DNA from: an uncultured Ruminococcus sp.
GTDB lineage: Bacteria > Bacillota > Clostridia > Oscillospirales > Acutalibacteraceae
Assembly (NCBI GenBank): GCA_902776975.1
Contig: CACYSI010000030.1
Span: 1-38,521 of the forward strand
Length of the DNA stretch: 38,521 nucleotides
Reading direction: 5' to 3'
A model generated the notes under the pieces. It saw only the letters and a program-made list of their open reading frames with translations. It was not told the origin of the DNA and did no database searches. How positions within the stretch are numbered: the stretch's first letter is position 1; each line of letters opens with the position of its first letter. Below, piece after piece: positions 32,826-38,521 of the stretch. Made by a program: the position numbers and the translations under genes.

Positions 32826-34106
32826 ATGAAAAAAACACCGTTTCTGACTAAGGCGATGGCAGAGGATATCATCCGCGATATCCCCACGCCCTTTCACATC
32901 TATGATGAAAAGGGTATTCGTGAGAACTGCCGCCGTCTCAACAAGGCTTTCTCTTGGAACAAGGGCTTCAAGGAGTATTTTGCCGTCAAGGCTACCCCTA
33001 ACCCTTATCTGCTGAGCATCTTCAAGGAGGAGGGCTGCGGCGTTGACTGCTCCTCTCTCTCAGAGCTCGTGCTCAGCGAGGCTTGCGGCTTCAAGGGCGA
33101 TGATATCATGTTCTCGTCCAACGTCACCCCCGAGGAGGATATGCGCAAGGCTTATGAGCTCGGAGCGTATATCAACCTTGACGACATCAATTTTGTACCA
33201 TTCATCGAGCGCGTCTGCGGCGTGCCCGAGACGGTCTGCTGCCGCTATAATCCCGGCGGCACCTTTGAACTTGCCGCTTCCAGAACCGGGGTCCAGGTCA
33301 TGGACAACCCCGGCGAGGCAAAGTACGGCATGACAGAGGATCAGATGGCTGAGGCTTTCACTCGACTTAAGGCTGACGGCGCCAAGCACTTCGGCATCCA
33401 CGCCTTTTTAGCTTCAAATACCGTATCCAACGAGTATTACGCCGAGCTTGCGGCGATCCTGTTCAAGCTCGCCGTAAGGCTGAAGGATCGCTGCGGCGTG
33501 CATATCAGCTTCATCAATCTCTCCGGCGGCATCGGTGTAGACTACCGCCCCGAAGAGCCTACCAACGATATATTCATCATCGGCGACCTTGTGCGTCAGA
33601 AGTTCGAGGAGATACTCATCCCCGAGGGTATGGGCGACGTAGCCATATTCTCTGAGCTTGGCAGATATATGACAGCACCCTACGGCGCTCTCATCTCTAC
33701 CTGCCTGCATACCAAGCATATCTACAAGGACTATATAGGTCTCGACGCCTGCGCCGCTAACCTTATGCGACCCGCGATGTACGGCTCATATCACCATATC
33801 ACCGTACTCGGCAAGGAGGACGAGCCCTGTACCTTCAAATATGATGTTACAGGCGGCCTGTGCGAGAACAACGATAAGTTCGCCGTAGACCGTATGCTTC
33901 CCGAGATACTGCCCGATGACCTCATCTATATCCACGACACAGGCGCTCACGGTTTCTCTATGGGCTACAACTACAACGGTAAGCTCCGCTCAGCCGAGGT
34001 ACTGCTCAAAGAGGACGGCTCACATCAGTTGATACGCAGAGCCGAGACCATGGACGATTACTTCGCCACCTTCGACTTCTCGCCCTACAAGTTCAAGACT
34101 AAATAA
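32826..34106 (+). CDS. Diaminopimelate decarboxylase family PLP enzyme
   Basis: A 426-residue fold-type III PLP decarboxylase. The PLP lysine is K55 in FAVKATPNP; other motifs are GCGVDCSSLSEL, the glycine-rich LSGGIGVDYRPEE, FSELGRYM and, near the C-terminus, GGLCENNDKF, corresponding to the CESxD active-site motif of LysA and related decarboxylases. The best-supported role is decarboxylating meso-diaminopimelate to lysine. The family also includes ornithine, arginine and carboxynorspermidine decarboxylases, and the N-N variant of the CESxD motif leaves some doubt, so I leave the gene symbol blank. AGGGAGGT precedes ATG 32826. No other lysine-pathway gene is adjacent. Confidence 0.82.
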   Translation: MKKTPFLTKAMAEDIIRDIPTPFHIYDEKGIRENCRRLNKAFSWNKGFKEYFAVKATPNPYLLSIFKEEGCGVDCSSLSELVLSEACGFKGDDIMFSSNVTPEEDMRKAYELGAYINLDDINFVPFIERVCGVPETVCCRYNPGGTFELAASRTGVQVMDNPGEAKYGMTEDQMAEAFTRLKADGAKHFGIHAFLASNTVSNEYYAELAAILFKLAVRLKDRCGVHISFINLSGGIGVDYRPEEPTNDIFIIGDLVRQKFEEILIPEGMGDVAIFSELGRYMTAPYGALISTCLHTKHIYKDYIGLDACAANLMRPAMYGSYHHITVLGKEDEPCTFKYDVTGGLCENNDKFAVDRMLPEILPDDLIYIHDTGAHGFSMGYNYNGKLRSAEVLLKEDGSHQLIRRAETMDDYFATFDFSPYKFKTK

Positions 34107-34117
34107 ACAACAATAGA

Positions 34118-34146
34118 TCATATCCCCCTTATGCCTCTCATATAAT
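34118..34146 (+). promoter_or_regulatory. Sigma-E-like sporulation promoter
   Basis: TCATATC (34118-34124, 6 of 7 to KMATATT), 14-bp spacer, CATATAAT (34139-34146, 7 of 8 to CATACAHT). No good sigma-A -35 is found at the right distance. Transcription would begin near 34153. Confidence 0.6.
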
Positions 34147-34166
34147 GAGATTAGTATAAGGGGGAT
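34122..34166 (+). promoter_or_regulatory. Hairpin able to hide the SleC pro-region ribosome binding site
   Basis: Perfect 11-bp arms ATCCCCCTTAT (34122-34132) and ATAAGGGGGAT (34156-34166), with an inner TCTCAT-ATA-ATGAGA. The right arm includes the AAGGGGG ribosome binding site of the gene starting at 34171. No T-run follows. Confidence 0.75.
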
Positions 34167-34170
34167 TATT

Positions 34171-34638
34171 ATGTACAGAGATTATTTGAACAGCCCGACT
34201 ACGCCGGCGGATATCTATCCTCAGCCGCGCACGGTGCCCAAGGGCGAGACTCCTTTCAGAGACGAGTACGAGGAGTATATACAGGCTTATCCCGGCAGAG
34301 GTACTCTCAAGGTGCAGATCAGCGTAGCCAGAGGCGCTTTCCCGATGAAAAACGTGCTTGTGGATGTTTCTCAGATCTACAACGGAGTGCGCTACAGCTT
34401 GTATAACGATGTAACCGATATATCGGGCATAGTAGATAACATGGTGCTGCCGGCAAGGTCTATCGAAAGCACGCTCAACTATGATACGGCTCAGATACCC
34501 GAGGCAGAGTATCTTGTCACGGTATTTCATCCCGATTTCAGAGAGCTTACCGATTGCTCGGTGATAATCCACGATAAGACCGAGACCATACTGCCGGTCA
34601 CGCTCGTACCGCTGACAGGGGAGGATAAGGATGGCTGA
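34171..34638 (+). CDS. SleC pro-region-like protein (separately encoded)
   Basis: A 155-residue protein with no signal peptide or membrane segment. Residues about 41-150 (GRGTLKVQISVARGAFPMKN; VDNMVLPAR; AEYLVTVFHPDFRE; ILPVTLVPL) look like a small beta-sandwich of the carboxypeptidase-regulatory type. They resemble, in order and spacing, the N-terminal pre-pro region of clostridial SleC (LTVSIIDATNNRPI; VTGLVLPAP; YTAVVTAPGY). In SleC that region is joined to the lytic domain and removed by Csp proteases during germination; here it is its own gene. AAGGGGG precedes ATG 34171 and the last 8 bases overlap the next gene. The SleC match is from memory, not a search. Confidence 0.65.
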   Translation: MYRDYLNSPTTPADIYPQPRTVPKGETPFRDEYEEYIQAYPGRGTLKVQISVARGAFPMKNVLVDVSQIYNGVRYSLYNDVTDISGIVDNMVLPARSIESTLNYDTAQIPEAEYLVTVFHPDFRELTDCSVIIHDKTETILPVTLVPLTGEDKDG

Positions 34639-35974
34639 TCTGCCCGTTATACCGTCATTTATCACCGTGCATCTCGGAGCGCCTAACTCACAGGCTGAGA
34701 ACGTGACTGTCCGCTTCACGGATTACATCAAGAATGTAGCGTCGTCCGAGATATATCCCACATGGCCTCAGGCGGCTTTGAGAGCTAACATACTCGCCCA
34801 GATATCCTATACTCTTAATAAGGTGTATACCGAGTTCTATCCCAGCCGCGGCTATGACTTTGATATCACTAACGATACGCGCTATGACCATGCCTACACC
34901 AAGGACGGCGAGGTCTTTGATACGGTGAGCTTGATAGTGGACGAGATTTTCAACAACTATATCCGACGCAAGGGAGCTGTAGAGCCGCTTGCCGCCAAGT
35001 TCTGTGACGGAGTCCGCACACAGTGCAACGGACTTTTGCAGTGGGGCAGCGTAGAGCTGGCTGACCAAGGCTATACCACGCTCGATATCCTGCGATACTA
35101 CTACGGCGATGATATCGAGCTGGTCGAGAACGCTCCCTTAGCAGATAAGACTCCGTCATATCCCGGTACTGCGCTGTCGCGCGGTTCCTTCGGCGATGAT
35201 GTCAGGATCATTAAAAACGAGCTTAACCGTATACGCCGCAACTATCCCGCTATACCTGAGATAAACGGCTCTACATCGGTATTTGACGGCGAGACACAAG
35301 AGGCTGTCAAGAGCTTTCAGCGTATATTCAACCTTACTCCCGACGGAGTTGTGGGCAAGGCTACATGGTATAAGATAAAACAGATATTCGCCTCGGTAAA
35401 AAGGCTCTCGGAGCTCACCAGCGAGGGATTGACCATACCCGAGATCGAGCGTGTGTTCAAGACAGAGCTGAGCATCGGCGACTCAGGCGTCGAGGTCGAG
35501 GCTCTGCAGTATTATTTGGCGTTTCTCGGTTACTTTTATCCTCAGCTGCCGCCTATACCTATCACGGGCTTCTTTGACGAACTTACCCGCGACGCAGTGT
35601 TCACCTTTCAAAGCGAGTACGGACTGCCTGTTACCGGTGTTGTAGATATCGGTACATATTATCGGATAGAACGTGAGTACAAGAACGCCGTAGCCGATCT
35701 GCCGGCAAATTATCAGAGCGCTATAGGCGAGCCTTACCCGGGTCGGTTCCTTGTAGAGGGCGACAGGGGAGAGGAGGTGCGGGTCATCCAGACTTATCTC
35801 AGCCGCATCGGGCGCATAGACCCCGATATCCCCGAGATAACCGCCGACGGCATCTTCGGTCCTCTGACCCGATCCGCCGTCATAGCTATCCAAAAACAGC
35901 TCGGAGTAGAGCAGAACGGAGCGATAGGACCCGTAGAGTGGGTAGAGATAATCACCCGTGGAAATAATATTTGA
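34631..35974 (+). CDS. sleC: SleC-like spore cortex-lytic enzyme with three peptidoglycan-binding domains
   Basis: A 447-residue protein. Residues 8-165 closely resemble the SleC lytic transglycosylase domain (SpoIID-like): DYIKNVASSEIYPTW (31-45) with the probable catalytic glutamate E40, LRANILAQISYTLN, RGYDFDIT, LIVDEIFNNYI, and CDG...QWGS and ILRYYYGDDIE. Then three PG_binding_1 domains follow at about 182-250, 279-347 and 373-441, whereas C. difficile SleC has one. SleC breaks down spore cortex at germination. No pro-region is present at the N-terminus; it is encoded by the overlapping upstream gene. GGGGAGG (34618-34624) lies 6 bases before ATG 34631, so this is a real start. No signal peptide is visible. 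The serine protease that activates SleC elsewhere (Csp) is not in the window. Confidence 0.82.
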   Translation: MADLPVIPSFITVHLGAPNSQAENVTVRFTDYIKNVASSEIYPTWPQAALRANILAQISYTLNKVYTEFYPSRGYDFDITNDTRYDHAYTKDGEVFDTVSLIVDEIFNNYIRRKGAVEPLAAKFCDGVRTQCNGLLQWGSVELADQGYTTLDILRYYYGDDIELVENAPLADKTPSYPGTALSRGSFGDDVRIIKNELNRIRRNYPAIPEINGSTSVFDGETQEAVKSFQRIFNLTPDGVVGKATWYKIKQIFASVKRLSELTSEGLTIPEIERVFKTELSIGDSGVEVEALQYYLAFLGYFYPQLPPIPITGFFDELTRDAVFTFQSEYGLPVTGVVDIGTYYRIEREYKNAVADLPANYQSAIGEPYPGRFLVEGDRGEEVRVIQTYLSRIGRIDPDIPEITADGIFGPLTRSAVIAIQKQLGVEQNGAIGPVEWVEIITRGNNI

Positions 35975-36031
35975 GTGAGGAGTCAGGAGTTATGGAAGGA
36001 CTCTGTCCTCCTTGAATTATATGGCAGCATA

Positions 36032-36065
36032 AAACGCTTGCGACTTAAATACGTCACAAGCGTTT
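36032..36065 (-). terminator. Terminator between convergent genes
   Basis: AAACGCTTG / CAAGCGTTT with a further GAC / GTC inside one mismatch. On the minus strand the arm runs into TTTTATGC, and the plus side has only weak T content, so it mainly serves the DUF6935 gene. Confidence 0.6.
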
Positions 36066-36100
36066 AATGCTATGTATAGTATTTTAATACTTATCTGAGA

Positions 36101-36661
36101 TCAAGCCCACGCGTCATCCTGCTTTGCGGGGCGTATACCTACCATTACCATTTGCTCGCTTAGGTACCATTTGCCCTCGCTCGGTTTCAGTCTGAGCTTT
36201 ATCTGTCTGGGCGAGTCAGCACCTCCGGATCTGAGATGCAGAGTAGCCCAACCCTCATTCTGGAACGAATAAGGATTGGAGAAGATCTTTACCGTAAAAG
36301 GCTTGTCGGGAGTATAATTGTTCTCAGGTACCGCTCCCTCAAAGTACGAGAAAGGTATATGTTTGCCGTCTCTGAATCTGTCGTTCAAAAAGCTGATCTC
36401 ATAAGGCGAGAGCGGCTGAGGTCCTTTCAGAAAATTGAGCATATCTCTGCCGATATCCGGCACCGCCGCGTAAGCGCACAGCGCGCACAGAGTCAGAGCC
36501 GCCGTCTTATACGGAGTATCGAGGCTCGCCTCGGGCAGAGACTTCATCTCGTCCGCACTCTCAGGCAGCCTATCAAATACAAAGGTGAATTCACCTTCAA
36601 CAGGTTTAACTGGGTCGCTGCTTACAGCGGTATTATTGTTAAGCTGATCAAAAATACTCAT
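36101..36661 (-). CDS. DUF6935-type protein
   Basis: A 186-residue protein with no membrane segment and no signal peptide. The middle (KTAALTLCALCAYA; DMLNFLKGPQPLSPYEISFL; PFSYFEGAVPENNYTPDKPF; SFQNEGWATLHLRSGGADSP; the end near DDAWA) matches what I recall as the DUF6935 family of gut Firmicutes; no function is known. AGGAGTCATGAT precedes the start on the minus strand (36659-36661). It is divergent from the Sfp-type gene and convergent with sleC. Several of these features suggest a soluble beta-rich protein. The family name is from memory. Confidence 0.7.
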   Translation of the reverse strand: MSIFDQLNNNTAVSSDPVKPVEGEFTFVFDRLPESADEMKSLPEASLDTPYKTAALTLCALCAYAAVPDIGRDMLNFLKGPQPLSPYEISFLNDRFRDGKHIPFSYFEGAVPENNYTPDKPFTVKIFSNPYSFQNEGWATLHLRSGGADSPRQIKLRLKPSEGKWYLSEQMVMVGIRPAKQDDAWA

Positions 36662-36681
36662 ATCATGACTCCTTTTTATTT

Positions 36682-36710
36682 ATGATATCATGTATGCCGA
36701 TTTTTGTAAA
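36682..36710 (-). promoter_or_regulatory. Sigma-A promoter for the DUF6935 gene
   Basis: On the minus strand: TTTACA (36710-36705), 17-bp spacer, TATCAT (36687-36682). Confidence 0.6.
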
Positions 36711-36717
36711 TAAATAT

Positions 36718-36746
36718 TTGCAACATTAAGCCTGATGTAGTATGAT
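36718..36746 (+). promoter_or_regulatory. Sigma-A promoter for the Sfp-type gene
   Basis: TTGCAA (36718-36723), 17-bp spacer, TATGAT (36741-36746), about 30 bases before the ATG. Confidence 0.7.
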
Positions 36747-36757
36747 ACTATCATCAG
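36732..36757. promoter_or_regulatory. Candidate operator over the Sfp-type promoter
   Basis: Inverted repeat CTGATG-TAGTAT-G-ATACTA-(T)-CATCAG, 12-bp arms with one extra base, centred on the -10. Confidence 0.55.
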
Positions 36758-36776
36758 TTAACTTACGGAGTAATGT

Positions 36777-37391
36777 ATGGAAGTCAAGTATGTGGTTTTA
36801 GATGATTCAGTCCGATTTGAGGATCATGAGCATTTGCTCCCTCTGTTGCCACCCGAAAGGCAGGATAAGATATCCCGTTATCGCTTTGATAAGGATAAGC
36901 TGCGTTCTCTGATCGCCGGATTGCTTATATATAACGCGACAGGCGGCGCCGAGCTGCTCTACGGTGATCATGATAAGCCGTATATCAAAGACGGCGGCTT
37001 ATACTTTTCTGTTTCACACAGCGGCGACATTGTAGCCATAGCGACGGATACGGCAGAGGTAGGCTGCGACGTTGAGCTTATCGTAGCCGATAACCGTCTC
37101 AAGATAGCCGACCGTTTCTATCATCCTGCCGAGCGGGGTTATGTTGCCGGTGCTGATGATAAGAAAGCGGCGTTCACTCGTGTCTGGACGCGAAAAGAGG
37201 CGTATCTCAAGATGACAGGGGAGGGCATCAGCTCGGATCTAACGGCTTTCGACACTGTATCATCGCCTTTGAAGGACCATATATGTACCTTTGATATGGA
37301 TGGGTGGATGCTGTCGGTTTGCTCTGAGGCCAAAATAACTAAGGATAACATTAATATTTCTAAAATAGAATTAAAAGATTTGATGAAATAA
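36777..37391 (+). CDS. 4'-phosphopantetheinyl transferase superfamily protein (Sfp type)
   Basis: A 204-residue PPTase that moves the phosphopantetheine arm of CoA onto a carrier protein. Key motifs are SVSHSGD (78-84), GCDVELI with Mg2+ ligands D98 and E100, and WTRKEAYLKMTGEGI (137-151) with E141. The overall length and motifs suit the Sfp type (about 220 residues) rather than the small AcpS. No acyl or peptidyl carrier protein or NRPS/PKS gene is in the window, so the target is unknown. It has its own promoter, about 30 bases before the ATG, and is divergent from the DUF6935 gene. Confidence 0.88.
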   Translation: MEVKYVVLDDSVRFEDHEHLLPLLPPERQDKISRYRFDKDKLRSLIAGLLIYNATGGAELLYGDHDKPYIKDGGLYFSVSHSGDIVAIATDTAEVGCDVELIVADNRLKIADRFYHPAERGYVAGADDKKAAFTRVWTRKEAYLKMTGEGISSDLTAFDTVSSPLKDHICTFDMDGWMLSVCSEAKITKDNINISKIELKDLMK

Positions 37392-37428
37392 AAAAAGACT
37401 TGTGCCTCGCTGCCTTGGTACAAGTCTT
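37389..37428 (-). terminator. Terminator (mainly for the minus-strand gene)
   Basis: Arms AAGACTTGT (37396-37404) and ACAAGTCTT (37420-37428); on the minus strand the second arm is followed by a run of seven T. It lies between the convergent Sfp-type and cytidylate-kinase-like genes. Confidence 0.85.
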
Positions 37429-37442
37429 ATATCATATAAGTG

Positions 37443-38057
37443 TTATCTTGCTTTGATGTAGTCTATTATCAGATCTACGATCTTATCTTCACTCAGCTTT
37501 GAACTGTTGATACAAAGGTCGTAGTTCTCAGCCATGCCCCATTTTTGACCGGAGTAAAAGCTGTAGTAGTTCGCTCTGCTCTTATCGGTTTTGTTGATGA
37601 TATGCTCGGCTCTCGCTTCATCTATACCGTGCTTCTTCACGCTCTGCTCTTTACGGAACGCCATATCAGCGTAAATGAATATGTTTACACAGTCGGGATT
37701 CTCTCTGAGAACATAGTCCGCGCATCTGCCTACTATTACACAGCTCTCTTTCTCCGCGATCTCTTTGATTATTTTGTGCTGCAGCAGATACAGCTTATCG
37801 TTCACGGGCAGATCGCCCATAGCAGAAAAACCGCTGCCGAAACCATACATACCGGTGGACAGAGAGTACAGCAGACTGTTTGCGGCTTTCTCATCAACAT
37901 CTTTAAAGATCTCGGGATCCGTACCGCTTTCTTTAGCGGCGATAGAGATCAGCTCTTTGTCATAGAAGTGAATATCGAGCTTCTCAGCGATCTTCTGACC
38001 GATAGAGCGGCCTCCGCTTCCGAACTGTCTGCCTATAGTGATTATATACTTATCCAT
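37443..38057 (-). CDS. Cytidylate kinase-like family protein
   Basis: A 204-residue P-loop protein resembling the cytidylate-kinase-like family that is common in Clostridia but separate from the essential cmk. A P-loop-like GRQFGSGGRSIGQKIAEKL is near the N-terminus (about residues 8-26). Later come FYDKELISIAAKE, a VIVGRCADYVL motif (about 107-117) and a C-terminal DLCINSSKL. The true substrate is unknown. On the minus strand the ATG at 38057 (MDKYIITIG) has AGAGG upstream; the in-frame ATG at 38081 adds 8 residues and has no good ribosome binding site. The terminator on its 3' side is strong. Confidence 0.85.
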   Translation of the reverse strand: MDKYIITIGRQFGSGGRSIGQKIAEKLDIHFYDKELISIAAKESGTDPEIFKDVDEKAANSLLYSLSTGMYGFGSGFSAMGDLPVNDKLYLLQHKIIKEIAEKESCVIVGRCADYVLRENPDCVNIFIYADMAFRKEQSVKKHGIDEARAEHIINKTDKSRANYYSFYSGQKWGMAENYDLCINSSKLSEDKIVDLIIDYIKAR

Positions 38058-38158
38058 ATAATAACCTCTTTTTTTCAACATATTGTATATCTATATTATA
38101 ATAATACCACAAAAAGAGCGAAATGAAGTTACAAGTTTGTAATATTCACAAATAGCTC

Positions 38159-38187
38159 TTGACCTAAGCTCAAAAATGTGGTATAAA
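38159..38187 (+). promoter_or_regulatory. Upstream promoter (P1) of the probable rRNA operon
   Basis: TTGACC (38159-38164), 17-bp spacer, TATAAA (38182-38187). The 150 bases between P1 and P2 hold no coding region; TCGAGATT occurs twice. Confidence 0.6.
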
Positions 38188-38337
38188 ATAAATCGCGTCG
38201 GTTATACTGTATTCGAGATTCGCTTTCTGATCGAGATTATCGGCATATACTCTTGCTCGATTATGACAGCGATTTTTTACGCAGTTTTTTAAGTGGAAAT
38301 TTGAGCGAAAATTTTTAAAAAAAGTTCAAAAAAACAC

Positions 38338-38366
38338 TTGACATCTGTTACCAAATCGACTATAAT
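38338..38366 (+). promoter_or_regulatory. Strong promoter (P2) of the probable rRNA operon
   Basis: Consensus TTGACA (38338-38343), 17-bp spacer, consensus TATAAT (38361-38366), with an A-rich UP-like tract at 38305-38335. Confidence 0.88.
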
Positions 38367-38521
38367 ATGACTTACGCTGAGCAACGAGAGATTACACGAA
38401 TGTAACCTCTGAGTTGACAGCCAAGGACCTTGAAAATTAAACAACGAAGAAGAAACCCGTAATTACTTTGAGAGCGTCTGAGCGAGAGCTCAGAGAGTAC
38501 TCAAGAAATTACAGATGTGAA
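38367..38521 (+). other. Probable pre-16S rRNA leader (16S gene beyond the window)
   Basis: No ORF. CCTTGAAAATTAAACAAC (about 38426-38443) is a typical rRNA-operon leader sequence of Firmicutes, and 38459-38511 folds into a long stem with CTGAGC-GAGA-GCTCAG at its tip and GTAATT / AATTAC at its base, like an RNase III processing stem. The 16S sequence itself is not inside the window, so this is inference. Confidence 0.65.

Noticed and set aside
34625-34640. Frameshift in sleC as an assembly error
   Set aside because: Not fully excluded, but the downstream gene has its own ribosome binding site and start codon, and homology to mature SleC begins right there.
37358-37373. TTCTAAAATAGAATTA, identical to part of the lon operator candidate
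   Set aside because: It lies inside the 3' end of the Sfp-type coding region, away from any promoter; a 16-base AT-rich match in this window length can occur by chance.
37545-38126. 193-residue plus-strand frame
   Set aside because: Antisense to the cytidylate-kinase-like gene, which has a recognised family match, ribosome binding site and terminator.
1-38521. CRISPR arrays, prophage, insertion sequences with transposase, tRNA genes
   Set aside because: No direct-repeat/spacer pattern, integrase, transposase or tRNA cloverleaf was seen.

Overview
The window looks like a chromosomal core segment of a spore-forming, Gram-positive gut Clostridium-type bacterium, most like Ruminococcus or another Oscillospiraceae member. 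This rests on gene order matching Bacillus/Clostridia (efp; miaB-ricA-mutS-mutL-miaA; yggS-sepF-ylmH-divIVA-ileS-lspA-rluD; rplS-lepB-rbgA-rnhB-yraN; tig-clpP-clpX-lon-ysxC), strong AGGAGG-type ribosome binding sites, sigma-A-like promoters, and sporulation genes (yunB and a SleC-type cortex lytic enzyme). The genus is inferred, not proven. There is no phage, plasmid, IS transposase, CRISPR array or tRNA gene.

Layout. 1-3070: end of rpsU, a lipoprotein, an M24 aminopeptidase, efp and a CD1247-type zinc-ribbon protein. 3075-5691: yunB and miaB, bracketed by two inverted copies of a roughly 92-bp MITE-like arm. 5719-11845: ricA/ymcA, mutS, mutL and miaA (mismatch repair plus tRNA modification), with small repeats between genes. 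11884-20208: a HlyD-like membrane-anchored protein, then the conserved division cluster yggS-sepF-ylmH-divIVA followed by ileS, lspA and rluD. 20313-23820: rplS behind a probable L19 leader, lepB, rbgA, rnhB, yraN. 23954-26148: thrC and a metallophosphoesterase. 26236-32716: trigger factor, ClpP, ClpX, Lon and YsxC (protein quality control). 32826-34106: a diaminopimelate-decarboxylase-family enzyme. 34171-35974: a two-gene operon that appears to be a naturally split SleC. 36101-38057: DUF6935-type protein (minus), Sfp-type phosphopantetheinyl transferase (plus), cytidylate-kinase-like protein (minus). 38159-38521: tandem promoters and the leader of what is very probably an rRNA operon whose 16S gene lies just outside the window.

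Most genes run on the plus strand in tight, often overlapping operons. The observation most worth following is the split SleC: the pro-region and the catalytic/peptidoglycan-binding part are separate overlapping genes, each with its own ribosome binding site, behind a sequence very close to the sigma-E consensus. A hairpin there would hide the ribosome binding site only in read-through mRNA. Other points are MITE-like and REP-like repeats, candidate operators at the lon and sfp promoters, and an ileS leader without an obvious T-box.
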